This document shows positions 17,708 through 26,788 of a stretch of 64,000 nucleotides of DNA, one piece after another. Position 1 is the first letter of the stretch; every line of letters begins with the position of its first letter. This DNA is from Blautia massiliensis (ex Durand et al. 2017) (GTDB lineage Bacteria > Bacillota > Clostridia > Lachnospirales > Lachnospiraceae). The notes under the pieces were generated by a model. That model was not told the DNA's origin. It worked only from the letters and a program-made list of their open reading frames with translations, and did no database searches. The DNA lies in contig NZ_LN913006.1 in assembly GCF_001487165.1 (NCBI RefSeq), positions 3,149,860 through 3,213,859 on the forward strand, read 5' to 3'. A program made the translations under genes and the position numbers.

Positions 17708-18586
17708 ATGAAAATGAAAGAATTATTCGACCGTGGTGAATTTGTAGTTTCTGCAGAAGTAGGACCGCCAAAAGGGATCCATGTAGATGAACTGGTAGAA
17801 GAAGCCAAAACTTATCTCAAAGGCGTTCATGCAGTCAATGTAACAGATAACCAGTCTTCGGTTATGCGTCTTGGATCTCTTGCAATGTGTAAAGTTCTCA
17901 AAGACGCCGGAATGGATCCGATCTTCCAGCTTGCATGCCGTGACAGAAACCGTATCGCACTGGAGTCTGATCTTTTAAGTGCTGCTATGCTTGGTATTGA
18001 GAACATCCTCTGTCTGACAGGTGACCATACGAAGATGGGTGATCATCCGCAGGCAAAACCGGTATTCGATCTTGATTCTGTATCTCTTCTTCATACAGTA
18101 CAGCTTCTCGAGTCCGGTGTAGATCTTGGAGGAAACCAGCTGGTTGGTGAGCCACCGAAATTCTCCAAGGGTGCCGTTGTATCTCCATGCAGCGATTCCG
18201 TTGACGCTCAGCTTGCAAAGATGGAAAGAAAGGTTGCTGCAGGTGCAGACTACTTCCAGACACAGGCTGTATTTGAGCCGGAGAAATTCATCAAATTTAT
18301 GGAAAAAGCAAAACAGTTCGGAAAACCTGTACAGGTTGGTATCATCATTCCGAAATCTGCTGGAATGGCTAAGTTCATGAACAACAACGTAGCCGGCATC
18401 CATGTTCCGGATGAGATGATCGAGGAGCTGAAAGCAGACAAAGAGAAAACAAAAGCTGGTATCACTGGTGTTGAGATCGCTGCACGTATCATTAAAGAGT
18501 GCAAGCCATACTGCCAGGGTGTACATATCATGGCACTTGGATGGGAGTCCAAGATCCCGGCACTTCTGGAGCAGGCTGAGATCTGA
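17708..18586 (+). CDS. metF: Methylenetetrahydrofolate reductase (MetF)
   Basis: 292 residues from ATG 17708 (MKMKELFDRGEFVVSAEVGPPKG) with GGAGC upstream; an in-frame ATG at 17618 has no ribosome binding site. It is a TIM barrel with the conserved flavin and folate segments: AEVGPPKG, NVTDNQSSVMRLG, CRDRNRIALESD, LCLTGDH and DYFQTQAVF. It reduces 5,10-methylene-THF to 5-methyl-THF, the last methyl-branch step before the corrinoid protein. The adjacent metV and rnfC2 make this the acetogen-type enzyme, which takes electrons from NADH through RnfC2. Confidence 0.93.
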   Translation: MKMKELFDRGEFVVSAEVGPPKGIHVDELVEEAKTYLKGVHAVNVTDNQSSVMRLGSLAMCKVLKDAGMDPIFQLACRDRNRIALESDLLSAAMLGIENILCLTGDHTKMGDHPQAKPVFDLDSVSLLHTVQLLESGVDLGGNQLVGEPPKFSKGAVVSPCSDSVDAQLAKMERKVAAGADYFQTQAVFEPEKFIKFMEKAKQFGKPVQVGIIIPKSAGMAKFMNNNVAGIHVPDEMIEELKADKEKTKAGITGVEIAARIIKECKPYCQGVHIMALGWESKIPALLEQAEI

Positions 18587-18617
18587 TCAGAACGATTGCT
18601 TTATAAAAAATAACCAG

Positions 18618-18672
18618 AAAAGCTGTCCGGAACCGGATGCAGGAGATGCACACCGACCGGGCAGCTTTTGTG
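18618..18672 (+). terminator. Rho-independent terminator after metF
   Basis: AAAAGCTGTCCGG (18618-18630) pairs with CCGGGCAGCTTTT (18657-18669), with one G-U pair, and TGTG follows. It ends the rnfC2-metV-metF operon. Confidence 0.7.
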
Positions 18673-18761
18673 TAAGAAAAAGCTTCTTTATACGGAAAAA
18701 CTCTTCGGGAAGCCTGCGGGATCCACAGCGGAAGAATTCTAGCTTAAGAGGTAAAGAGACG

Positions 18762-19382
18762 ATGGAAAGTATTATTATCGGGATCGCCGGAGGGTCAGGC
18801 TCCGGCAAATCTACATTTACAAACAGACTGAAGAAGCATTTCGGAGACGATGTGGTGGTGATCTATCATGATAATTACTACCGCAGACAGGACGGAATTC
18901 CTTTTGAAGAACGTGTGAAGGTGAATTACGATCACCCGGATTCACTGGAAACCGATCTTCTGGTAGAGCATCTCAAAGAACTCAAGGAGGGCAAAACCAT
19001 CCAATGTCCGGTATACGATTACAGTCAGCACAACCGCTCCGACAAAGTGCTGAAAATCGAACCAAGACCGGTCATTCTGGTAGAGGGAATCCTGCTTCTT
19101 GCAGATCCGCGTATCCGAGATCTTCTGGATATCAAGGTTTATGTGGAAGCAGATGCAGATGAGAGGATCTTAAGACGGATCTCCAGAGATGTGGAGGAAC
19201 GTGGACGGGATTTAAACGGAATCATCGATCAGTATCTTACCACAGTAAAACCGATGCATTATCTGTATGTGGAGTCTACACGGGCGAAAGCAGATATTGT
19301 GATCAACAGCGGTAAGAATAATGTGGCCTTTGATCTGTTTGTGTCAAAGATCGGGCAGCTTCTGAAAGAACTGAAAAAATAA
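18762..19382 (+). CDS. udk: Uridine kinase
   Basis: 206 residues from ATG 18762 (MESIIIGIAGGSGSGKST) with AAGAGGT upstream. The P-loop GGSGSGKS is at about residues 10-17. The uridine-kinase motifs follow: YHDNYYRRQDGIPFEER, NYDHPDSLETDLL, YDYSQHNRS, EGILLLADPRIRDL and RRISRDVEERGR. It phosphorylates uridine/cytidine to the monophosphate in pyrimidine salvage. The length equals the usual bacterial Udk. It stands alone between two terminators. Confidence 0.95.
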   Translation: MESIIIGIAGGSGSGKSTFTNRLKKHFGDDVVVIYHDNYYRRQDGIPFEERVKVNYDHPDSLETDLLVEHLKELKEGKTIQCPVYDYSQHNRSDKVLKIEPRPVILVEGILLLADPRIRDLLDIKVYVEADADERILRRISRDVEERGRDLNGIIDQYLTTVKPMHYLYVESTRAKADIVINSGKNNVAFDLFVSKIGQLLKELKK

Positions 19383-19392
19383 TAAGTAAAAT

Positions 19393-19466
19393 AAAAAAGC
19401 ATGTCATACTTTAGGACAGAGCGGATCAAGTTATATCCGTCTGGCTGTGTATGACATGCTTTTTTG
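19393..19466. terminator. Long bidirectional terminator between udk and the ROK gene
   Basis: AAAAAAGCATGTCATAC (19393-19409) pairs with GTATGACATGCTTTTTT (19449-19465). The perfect 16-17 bp stem has A- and T-runs on both sides and serves the convergent udk and ROK genes. Confidence 0.88.
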
Positions 19467-19492
19467 AGCGGTTCAGGTGAAGCTGCCTGTAT

Positions 19493-20626
19493 TCACACGC
19501 TCTGTATAAATTTTTCCACATAATATAAAGCTGCACCAATGGCAGGTGTATACTGCCCGTGGGTGCCGACCAGAATCTGATCTTTATCCAGGGTAAAGGG
19601 TGCGCCTGTGTTGATGTGTTCCAGCAGATAAGTGATGTCTTCTTCCGTAAAATAAGGTGCCAGATATCCGCTGATGATGATCGGCGCATCGATGATCAGG
19701 TTCAGGTTTTTCATGGCAAATGCCAGATGGTTCAGGTAATCTTCCCAGTGCTCAGCAAGCCGGGGAGATTTTTTTTCGCGGAGCAGCGGGAAAAATTCCT
19801 TCACAGGCATCCCGGCAGACTGTTCCAGAGCGTTGGCAGAGCAGTAGGTTTCCAGACAGCCATGGTTTCCGCAGTAACATAAAGGGCCGTCAGGATTGAC
19901 GCACATATGCTCAAGGGTTCCGCTGTGCATGGAACTTCCCTGATGAATTTGATGATTGGTGATAATGGCACCGCCCAGGTTTCGGTTCAGAAGGAACACG
20001 ACAGCACTGTCAAGCTCCGGGTGATTCCACAGCTCCAGAAAAGCAGCGGATTTGGAATCATGTTCCAGATGGCAGGGGTAAGGAAGATGCCGGGAAAAAT
20101 CCTCCAGTTTCATTCCGGTATTGTTCATGATGTTTCCGTAGATCACAGTGGAATTATCCGGAGAAGTGATCCCCTGTGTGGCAATGGAAATACCCAGGAT
20201 CTTTTCATTCGGATAGTGATTTTCTGCGATGAATTTTCGTACTTTATCGGTCAGCTGTCTGTAATATTCTTCTGTGTTGGAATAGGGAAGAGCAATGGTT
20301 TCTGTATAAAAGGCATTTCCATATAAGTCGATTGCTGTGATATGGAACATGTTTTTCAGGATCCCGATTCCAATGGAAATCCGGAAATCCGAGACGATCT
20401 GGATGGCCTGGGCCTTTCGACCACCTGTGGAATCAAAATATCCGTTTCTGTCAATAAGCCCTTCTTTTTCCAGCAGGTTCAGGTTCTGGCTTACGGTGGA
20501 AAGCCCCATCTGAAGATCCTGGACGATCTGCATTTTGGAAGTCTGGTGTGTTTTGTATATATATTGGTAAACCTTGGAGCGGTTTATTTTTTTTAAATTG
20601 ATGGTGGTTAATCCTTTTTCACTCAT
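19493..20626 (-). CDS. ROK-family transcriptional regulator
   Basis: 377 residues from ATG 20626 (MSEKGLTTINLKKINRSKVY) after AGGAGA. The N-terminal winged helix (about 15-75; TSKMQIVQDLQMGLSTVSQNL) is followed by a ROK domain with the zinc signature CYCGNHGCLETYC and a sugar-binding region (LEHDSKSAAFLELW). It resembles NagC/XylR-type repressors. Its own upstream region is interrupted by the IS605-type element, whose end lies about 45 bp before the start. It may originally have controlled the polyol operon beyond that element. A TATAAT at 20648-20653 (minus strand) sits in native DNA, while the matching -35 position falls at the IS end. Confidence 0.87.
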   Translation of the reverse strand: MSEKGLTTINLKKINRSKVYQYIYKTHQTSKMQIVQDLQMGLSTVSQNLNLLEKEGLIDRNGYFDSTGGRKAQAIQIVSDFRISIGIGILKNMFHITAIDLYGNAFYTETIALPYSNTEEYYRQLTDKVRKFIAENHYPNEKILGISIATQGITSPDNSTVIYGNIMNNTGMKLEDFSRHLPYPCHLEHDSKSAAFLELWNHPELDSAVVFLLNRNLGGAIITNHQIHQGSSMHSGTLEHMCVNPDGPLCYCGNHGCLETYCSANALEQSAGMPVKEFFPLLREKKSPRLAEHWEDYLNHLAFAMKNLNLIIDAPIIISGYLAPYFTEEDITYLLEHINTGAPFTLDKDQILVGTHGQYTPAIGAALYYVEKFIQSV

Positions 20627-20667
20627 GAGATTCTCCTGATAAAAGTAATTATAGATATGTTTAAGTC

Positions 20668-20830
20668 GTGACATGCTCCCACCACTTAAATCTTACGATT
20701 TTGAAGTGGGGGCTTCCTGCTCGATTACCCTTTAGGGCAAAGCTAAAACAGGCTATCCCCGCGTGTCCCGCGGTTTTGTTTTTTATGTTTATCCGGTTAC
20801 GGATTTTTTTCTTGTGCCGTCAGGCACATT
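20668..20830 (-). ncRNA. Probable omega/reRNA region of TnpB
   Basis: In characterised TnpB loci the guide RNA overlaps the 3' end of tnpB and runs to the element's right end, with the guide copied from the flank. Here the region between the TnpB stop and the right end contains two GC-rich stems, including CCCACCACTT/GAAGTGGGGG. The guide would begin with the flanking DNA just below 20668 (minus-strand TTAAACATATC). This is positional inference; no promoter was identified. Confidence 0.4.
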
Positions 20831-21926
20831 CTTTATAGATTCTTTTTCCTTCTTCACGGATGTTGACTGCTGCATTCACATCCCGGTCCATCCTGTTTCC
20901 ACATTCACAAACATACATTCTATCCGACAATGCCAGTTCCTTTTTCTTATGTCCGCATAGACTGCAGATCTTGCTGGATGCAAAATAACGGTCTACTTTT
21001 ATAAGATGTTTTCCACATTCTTCCAGCTTGTATCCCAGCATGAACAGAAACTGCCCGTACCCGTTATCCTGCACACCTTTCCCAAGGTGCAGCCCTCCGG
21101 ACATTCCCTTCAGATTCAGATCTTCCACACATACTGCATCATATCTTTCCGCAAGCTCCCTGCTGAGCTTATGCTGGAAATCTTTTCTCTGGTTCTTTAT
21201 CTTTTCATGACATAAAGCTACCCTTTTTTTCTGTTTCTGATAGTTCCGGCTTTCTTTTTCACAGTGGGAGAGCTTTCTCTGTTCTCTTGCAAGTTTTTTC
21301 TCTGCTTTTCTGTAAAACATAGGGTACCCGGCTCTTTCTCCTGTAGAAAATACACACATTCCCTGCATGGCAAAATCGATCCCAAGAAATCTCTCTACCG
21401 GTCTTTTTTCCACTGTTTGGTTCTCACAGCAGAACAAAAGACTGGCAAAATATTTCCCGGATGGCTCACGGCTCACAGTTACAGACTTCAGTTTCCAGTC
21501 TGATGGAATCTGACGGTGAAGTTTTATCCTTATGACGGACATCTTTGGAAGTTTCAGATGGGTATCCTGTAAAAGGATATTTCCGTTTAGTGCATTGGTC
21601 GTATATGAATTTCTTGCATGCTTCTTTGATTTATAACGCGGAAATCCGCAGGCTGGTTCCCGAAAAAACTTCCGGAACGCACTTTCCAGATGCAGCTGCG
21701 CATTCGCCAGGGCAAGGGAATCCACCTCTTTCAGCCATGGATATTCCTTTTTATATCCGGCCGGTGTATTCCGGAGCATCTTTTTTTCTTTCTGGTAATA
21801 GCTGATCTTATCTGCAAGCATCTGGTTATAGATAAAGCGGCTGCAGCCGATTGTTTGCTCTATCTGAACTCTCTGCTCTTTATTTGGATAAATCCTTATT
21901 TTTACGGCGCGGTTCATTCTTCTCAC
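20820..21926 (-). CDS. tnpB: TnpB (IS605 OrfB family RNA-guided nuclease)
   Basis: 368 residues from GTG 21926 (or ATG 21917). The N-terminus MNRAVKIRIYPNKEQ is family-typical. The RuvC-like catalytic residues are intact: Asp in FLGIDFAMQG, Glu in VCVEDLNLKGM and Asp in DRDVNAAVNI. A zinc finger (CSLCGHKKKEL...CECG) lies before the last motif. TnpB proteins use a right-end RNA to cleave DNA next to a TAM and so retain the element after excision. The gene's 5' end overlaps the TnpA stub. Nothing suggests a nuclease-dead TldR-like protein. Confidence 0.92.
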   Translation of the reverse strand: MRRMNRAVKIRIYPNKEQRVQIEQTIGCSRFIYNQMLADKISYYQKEKKMLRNTPAGYKKEYPWLKEVDSLALANAQLHLESAFRKFFREPACGFPRYKSKKHARNSYTTNALNGNILLQDTHLKLPKMSVIRIKLHRQIPSDWKLKSVTVSREPSGKYFASLLFCCENQTVEKRPVERFLGIDFAMQGMCVFSTGERAGYPMFYRKAEKKLAREQRKLSHCEKESRNYQKQKKRVALCHEKIKNQRKDFQHKLSRELAERYDAVCVEDLNLKGMSGGLHLGKGVQDNGYGQFLFMLGYKLEECGKHLIKVDRYFASSKICSLCGHKKKELALSDRMYVCECGNRMDRDVNAAVNIREEGKRIYKECA

Positions 21927-22017
21927 CCTGGCTTTCTATATACTGCCGTATCGTTTCAATCGTTGCTCCGCCTGCACTGAGCAGACAGAATATCTGACCC
22001 CAGAATGCATCTTTCAT
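21880..22017 (-). pseudogene. tnpA: C-terminal stub of Y1 transposase TnpA
   Basis: A 45-codon frame from ATG 22017 reads MKDAFWGQIFCLLSAGGATIETIRQYIESQG, resembling the last helix region of IS200-type TnpA (KDVFWG...GGAT...IRQYIE). The catalytic HUH motif and Tyr region should lie upstream and are absent. It overlaps the start of tnpB by 47 bp, as intact tnpA/tnpB pairs often do, so the deletion removed the front of tnpA only. Confidence 0.75.
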
Positions 22018-22421
22018 GGTCTAACTCCATTATATTTATCATCCTTTTTCTTATATCAACGGATATGTATTTATGAACTAATTGTTCTTTTCAGTATACT
22101 ACATCAGGGAAGGGAGAACAAGTGTTTCTTTTATACTATAGAGATTTTTTTGAGCAGACATGCTCCGATGTGCAATTCATCTCACCACCTGAAGAGGTGA
22201 GAGAATTCTTGCTACATTTGTTAAATGTATTTTAGTATAAATTTGCGGGAAATGCAATGTAGGGGAGAACGGGTAAAAGTAAACAAAAAAATAAGAGTAA
22301 AATTAGACGCTTTGCCAATAGATTTTTAAAAAGGAAAGTTTTATACTCTACTTACAGTTAAGACATAAACATAAGTAAAAGACATAAATAACGAAATGAA
22401 CGAAAAAAAGGAGGTTCTATC

Positions 22422-24038
22422 ATGAAATTAACAAGAGAAGGAATCAAAGAGCGTGAAGCATGGGAGAAAGCAGGCATCAATCTTCCAGGATACGATGTAG
22501 AGGCAGTTACTGAGAAAGCGAAGAAGGAGCCAGGCTGGGTACATTTCGGAATCGGAAATATCTTCCGTGTATTTATCGGAGGTATTGCAGATGGTCTTCT
22601 GGAAGGGGGAGTTCTTGACAGAGGCATCACATGTGTAGAGACCTTTGATTATGATGTAGTAGATAAGATTTACGCGCCATATGACAACCTTGGCTTAAAT
22701 GTCATTCTCCACGGTGATGGAACCCGTGAATACAAAGTTCTTGGGGCGCTTGCAGAAGCAGTGAAAGCACAGTCATCTGATGCTGGACAATGGGACCGCC
22801 TGAAAGAAATTTTTGCGGCTAAATCCCTGCAGCTGGTTTCCTTCACTATCACAGAAAAGGGTTATGCACTCCAGAAAGCAGACGGAACATGGTTCCCGTT
22901 TGTGGAAGCAGATATTAAGAACGGACCGGATAAGGCAACGGGAGCAATGGCAGTTCTTGTGGCTATGCTGAATGAGAGATATAAAGCAGGGAAATATCCG
23001 ATCGCCCTGGTATCCATGGACAACTGCTCACAGAACGGCGCCAAGCTTCGTGAGTCCGTGCTGACTATGACAGAGGAATGGCATAAAGCGGGCTTCGTAG
23101 ATGATGGCTTCGTAGATTATGTAACGGACGAGAAGGTGGTTGCATTCCCGTGGACCATGATCGACAAGATCACACCTCGTCCAAGCGAGCAGATCGCAGC
23201 AGACCTTGAGAAGCTTGGCGTTGAAGACATGCAGCCGGTGATCACAGGAAAGAAGACATACATAGCACCATTTGTTAATGCTGAGAAGCCACAGTATCTT
23301 GTTATCGAGGACAGCTTCCCTAACGGACGCCCTGCTCTGGAAAAAGGCTTCGGCGTATACATGGCGGACAGAAATACCGTCAATCTTTCCGAGAGAATGA
23401 AAGTAACCGTATGCCTGAATCCTGTACATTCCGCAACCGGCCCTCTTGGTGTGGTACTTGGCTATGATCTGTTTGCACATATGCTGAACACCAACGAAGA
23501 TATGATGAAAATGGCCCGTATGGTTGCTTATGACGAAGGACTTCCGGTAGTTGCAGATCCTGGAATCCTTTCCCCACAGGCATTTGTGGATGAGCTTTTT
23601 AATGACCGTTTCCCGAATGAGTATCTTGGAGATACCAACCTTCGTCTGGCTGTAGATGTGTCCCAGATGGTAGGTATCCGTTTCGGTGAGACTGTAAAAG
23701 CATATGTGAAGAAATTTGGAGATGCTTCCAGGCTGACAGCAATCCCGCTTGGAATCGCAGGATGGCTGAGATACATGCTGGCTGTAGATGATGAAGGAAA
23801 CAAATTTGAGCTTGCACCGGACCCGATGAATGAGGAACTTCAGGAGCAGCTTGGAGATATCGTGATCGGAAAACCGGAGACCTTTAAGAATCAGCTGAAG
23901 CCGATCCTTTCCAATGAGAGACTGTTCTTCACAGACCTCTATAAAGATGGTGTCGGAGAGAAGATCGAGGACATGTTCCGTGAGATGATCGTCGGCCCCG
24001 GAGCTGTAAAGGCAACTATTCATAAATATGTAAAATAA
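22422..24038 (+). CDS. Mannitol dehydrogenase-family oxidoreductase (mannitol 2-dehydrogenase or fructuronate reductase)
   Basis: 538 residues, ATG 22422 after AAGGAGG. The N-terminal Rossmann region contains VHFGIGNIFRVFIGG. The C-terminal catalytic domain holds the SMDNCSQNG-K motif and the KVTVCLNPVHSATGPLG region of polyol-specific long-chain dehydrogenases. Members oxidise mannitol or arabinitol, or reduce fructuronate to mannonate (UxuB). The following genes give mixed signals: a gluconate-type permease suggests sugar acids, while a fructokinase-like kinase suggests fructose made from mannitol. No UxuA mannonate dehydratase is nearby. It is first in the operon and is preceded by about 200 bp of leader after the IS element. 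Confidence 0.85.
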   Translation: MKLTREGIKEREAWEKAGINLPGYDVEAVTEKAKKEPGWVHFGIGNIFRVFIGGIADGLLEGGVLDRGITCVETFDYDVVDKIYAPYDNLGLNVILHGDGTREYKVLGALAEAVKAQSSDAGQWDRLKEIFAAKSLQLVSFTITEKGYALQKADGTWFPFVEADIKNGPDKATGAMAVLVAMLNERYKAGKYPIALVSMDNCSQNGAKLRESVLTMTEEWHKAGFVDDGFVDYVTDEKVVAFPWTMIDKITPRPSEQIAADLEKLGVEDMQPVITGKKTYIAPFVNAEKPQYLVIEDSFPNGRPALEKGFGVYMADRNTVNLSERMKVTVCLNPVHSATGPLGVVLGYDLFAHMLNTNEDMMKMARMVAYDEGLPVVADPGILSPQAFVDELFNDRFPNEYLGDTNLRLAVDVSQMVGIRFGETVKAYVKKFGDASRLTAIPLGIAGWLRYMLAVDDEGNKFELAPDPMNEELQEQLGDIVIGKPETFKNQLKPILSNERLFFTDLYKDGVGEKIEDMFREMIVGPGAVKATIHKYVK

Positions 24039-24101
24039 AACCAGGGTTACGAGAACAGTTTATGTAAATATTGAATAAAGAGAAATGAGGTAAATGGAAA
24101 G

Positions 24102-25460
24102 ATGACAGAACCGGTATTTGCGGCAGACCCGGCAAGACTGTTGATCGCGGCAGCAGCAGGAATTTTATTATTATTGTTACTTATCATAAAATTTAAGATC
24201 CACCCGGTTTTATCCCTGCTGATCGCTGCACTGGTTATCGGGCTTGGCGCCGGAATGCCGGTTCCAACGCTGGTAAGCACTGTGGAAAACGGCGCAGGAG
24301 AAACCTTACAGGGAATCATACTCCTGATCGGACTGGGCTCTCTGTTCGGTGGGATATTGGAAGTGTCCGGCGGCGCACAGTGCGTTGCTCAGACACTGAT
24401 AAACAAATTTGGTGAGAAAAAAGCGGGAATCGCTCTTGGGATCACAGGACTTGTGGTAGGAACTACGGTATTCTTTGAGGCTGGCGTTGTGATCCTGATC
24501 CCTCTGGCATTCGGACTTGCGAAGAAAACAAAGAAATCTACTTTATATTATGTGATTCATCTTCTCGCCGGACTTGCCACCGGATTTGCATTTATACCGC
24601 CATCAGCAGGATCTGTTCTGGTGGCAAATATGCTGAATGTGGATCTCGGAGTGATGATCGCGGTAGGTGTGCCTGTGGGCATTTTATCATTGATCTTTGC
24701 AGGAATCTTATGGTCCAAATTTATCGGCAAAAAGATCAATACAGGGCTGCCCTCCAATATCCAGGAGGTACGTGAGGAAGAAGAAGCCAATCTGCCGAAA
24801 TTTTCTACAGTATTATGTATCATTCTTGTTCCGCTGGTACTGATCCTGTGCAATACAGTTTCTGAATACATTCCGGGAATCGACGCGGCACGTCCTGTTC
24901 TGGAATTTCTGGGAACACCATTTGTGGCACTGATCATAGCAGTATTGCTTGCCATGTATTTTCTTGGAAAGAAGCAGGGCTATAATGGAGAGCAGCTTAA
25001 GAAAATCCTGGATCGTTCTCTGAAGCCTACCGGACAGATTCTTCTGGTCATCACTGGTGGAGGTATCATCCGCTGGGTGCTGCAGGACTGCGGTATGGGA
25101 AATATTATAGGACCAGCCCTGGAAAAAAGCGGACTTCCGCTTGTACTGGTTGCATTCCTTATTGCAGCTCTGATCCGTGCATCGGTTGGTGCGGCAGTTG
25201 TGGCTATGACAATGGCAGCAGGAATTATGGCGGCTATGCCCGGAGTTGCAGACCTGTCACCGGTTTATCTGGCAGCAATGGTCTGTGCCATCAACGGAGG
25301 CGCAACGGCATTCAGCCATGTAAATGACTCCGGATTCTGGCTGGTAGGTTCCCTTCTTGAGATTGATGAGAAAACAACCCTGAAATCCTGGACAATGATG
25401 GAAACCATCGTAGGAGTAACAGGTCTGGTCTGTGCTGTTGTGATCAGCCTGTTTGCATAG
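24102..25460 (+). CDS. GntP-family gluconate/hexonate permease
   Basis: 452 residues with about 12-14 hydrophobic segments typical of GntP/Ion-transporter superfamily proteins. Recognisable blocks are VENGAGETLQGIILLIGLGSLFG, EAGVVILIPLAFGLAKK, GFAFIPPSAG, RASVGAAVVAMTMAAG and INGGATAFSHVNDSGFWL. GntP proteins import gluconate, fructuronate or related acids by proton symport. It lies 63 bp after the dehydrogenase and 14 bp before the kinase, so it is part of the same operon. Confidence 0.92.
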   Translation: MTEPVFAADPARLLIAAAAGILLLLLLIIKFKIHPVLSLLIAALVIGLGAGMPVPTLVSTVENGAGETLQGIILLIGLGSLFGGILEVSGGAQCVAQTLINKFGEKKAGIALGITGLVVGTTVFFEAGVVILIPLAFGLAKKTKKSTLYYVIHLLAGLATGFAFIPPSAGSVLVANMLNVDLGVMIAVGVPVGILSLIFAGILWSKFIGKKINTGLPSNIQEVREEEEANLPKFSTVLCIILVPLVLILCNTVSEYIPGIDAARPVLEFLGTPFVALIIAVLLAMYFLGKKQGYNGEQLKKILDRSLKPTGQILLVITGGGIIRWVLQDCGMGNIIGPALEKSGLPLVLVAFLIAALIRASVGAAVVAMTMAAGIMAAMPGVADLSPVYLAAMVCAINGGATAFSHVNDSGFWLVGSLLEIDEKTTLKSWTMMETIVGVTGLVCAVVISLFA

Positions 25461-25474
25461 GAGAGTAGACAAAA

Positions 25475-26695
25475 ATGATAGTAAAAGTAATTTTAGGCAC
25501 AATGCAGAATGCAAGAAAGCTGGTAAGTATTGCAGAATCCATCCCCTGTGATGTAGAATTATGTTATGGCCGTTATGTTGTAAATGCGAAGTCTATGCTT
25601 GGTGTCTTAAGTATGCCTGAGTTTGACGAGGGAGAGCTTCATATACATACAGATAATGAGAAAGAATGCGAGAAGATCTTTTTTCAGCTGCTTGATCAGA
25701 ACCTTATTATGGACACAGGAGATGCTGTGAAAAGATCCATCTATGATATCACAACCTTTGGTGAGATCCTGATCGATTTTACATCTCAGGATATCAATGA
25801 GGATGGACAGATGCTGTATGCCAGAAATCCGGGCGGTGCACCAGCCAATGTTGCAGTTGCAGCCAGCAGACTGGGAGCTCATACTGCATTTATCGGTAAA
25901 GCAGGAAAAGATATGCACGGAAAGTTCCTGAAATCTGTTCTTGAGAAAGAAAACGTGGATACCAAGGGTATGCTCCTGGATGAAAATTATTTTACTACAC
26001 TGGCTTTTGTGGAAGTCAGCGAGACTGGAGAGAGGACTTTCTCTTTTGCAAGAAAACCGGGAGCGGATACGAAGATCCAGAAGGAAGAAGTGGATGTGGA
26101 TGTGCTGGATCATACCCATATTTTTCATGTTGGATCCCTGTCCCTGACGGATCAGCCTGCAAGAGATACCACGTTTTATGCGGTAAAAAGAGCAAAAAAC
26201 AAGGGCAGCGTGATTTCTTACGATCCCAATTACCGTGCATCTCTGTGGCCGGATGAAAAGACAGCGAAGAAGCATATGAGAAGCCTGGTTCCCTATGTGG
26301 ATCTTATGAAGATTTCGGATGAAGAGACAGAACTTCTGACAGATCATAAGGATGTCCGGGAAGCAGCAGAAGCACTGTACAGCCAGGGCGTGAAAGTTGT
26401 GGCAGTTACACTTGGCGGCGAAGGAGCCTATCTTTACGGCAAGGATGGCGGCTGTATGGTACCGGGATTTGCAGTGAAACAGATCGCAGACACGAACGGA
26501 GCCGGAGATTCTTTCTGGGGCGGTTTCCTGTACAAAGTCAGCACAGCAGAGAAACATCTGGACGAGCTGACCCAGGAGGATCTGAAGGAATTTGCCCGTT
26601 TCGGCAATGCAGTGGCCAGTCTCTGCGTGGAGAAAAAAGGTGCGATCCCGGCAATGCCGGAGCTTGCACAGGTGGAACGCAGAATTGCAAAGTGA
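25475..26695 (+). CDS. PfkB-family sugar kinase (fructokinase-like) with N-terminal Crh/HPr-like domain
   Basis: 406 residues. Residues about 1-80 have the HPr pattern, but the active-site GIHARPA is replaced by TMQNARK (Asn12 in place of the phospho-His). The regulatory-serine segment is kept as VNAKSMLGVLSM (Ser40 corresponds to HPr Ser46). The kinase begins near 88 (YDITTFGEILIDF), with the sugar-binding GG motif NPGGAPANVAVAASRLG typical of fructokinases and the catalytic DTNGAGDSFWGG (Asp345). It should phosphorylate fructose or a related keto-sugar produced by the upstream dehydrogenase. The fused domain could let HPr kinase or CcpA-type signals act directly on the enzyme; that is inference. 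Confidence 0.85.
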   Translation: MIVKVILGTMQNARKLVSIAESIPCDVELCYGRYVVNAKSMLGVLSMPEFDEGELHIHTDNEKECEKIFFQLLDQNLIMDTGDAVKRSIYDITTFGEILIDFTSQDINEDGQMLYARNPGGAPANVAVAASRLGAHTAFIGKAGKDMHGKFLKSVLEKENVDTKGMLLDENYFTTLAFVEVSETGERTFSFARKPGADTKIQKEEVDVDVLDHTHIFHVGSLSLTDQPARDTTFYAVKRAKNKGSVISYDPNYRASLWPDEKTAKKHMRSLVPYVDLMKISDEETELLTDHKDVREAAEALYSQGVKVVAVTLGGEGAYLYGKDGGCMVPGFAVKQIADTNGAGDSFWGGFLYKVSTAEKHLDELTQEDLKEFARFGNAVASLCVEKKGAIPAMPELAQVERRIAK

Positions 26696-26788
26696 TCGTA
26701 TTCATAAAACTGTAGCAGAGTTGAATCTAAATTGCGAAGCGATTGTGTTTATGAGTATGTCAGATTTATGAAAGGATGGGGTTTTGAA

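Larger units (their letters stand above)
20668..22215 (-). mobile_element. IS200/IS605-type element: intact tnpB, tnpA stub
   Basis: The right end (low coordinates) carries an imperfect hairpin, CCCACCACTT/GAAGTGGGGG (20678-20712). The left end carries CTCACC/GGTGAG (22181-22186 and 22196-22201). Such subterminal hairpins replace inverted repeats in this group. Inside are a complete TnpB gene and only the last 45 codons of a Y1 transposase. The outer borders are estimates. The element lies between the ROK gene and the mannitol-dehydrogenase operon. Without its own TnpA it can move only with help in trans. Confidence 0.75.

Noticed and set aside
20820..21926. Nuclease-dead TnpB-like regulator (TldR)
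   Set aside because: All three RuvC acidic residues and the zinc finger appear intact.
23028..24023. 331-codon open frame antisense to the mannitol dehydrogenase gene
   Set aside because: Same reason: a shadow of a well-supported gene.
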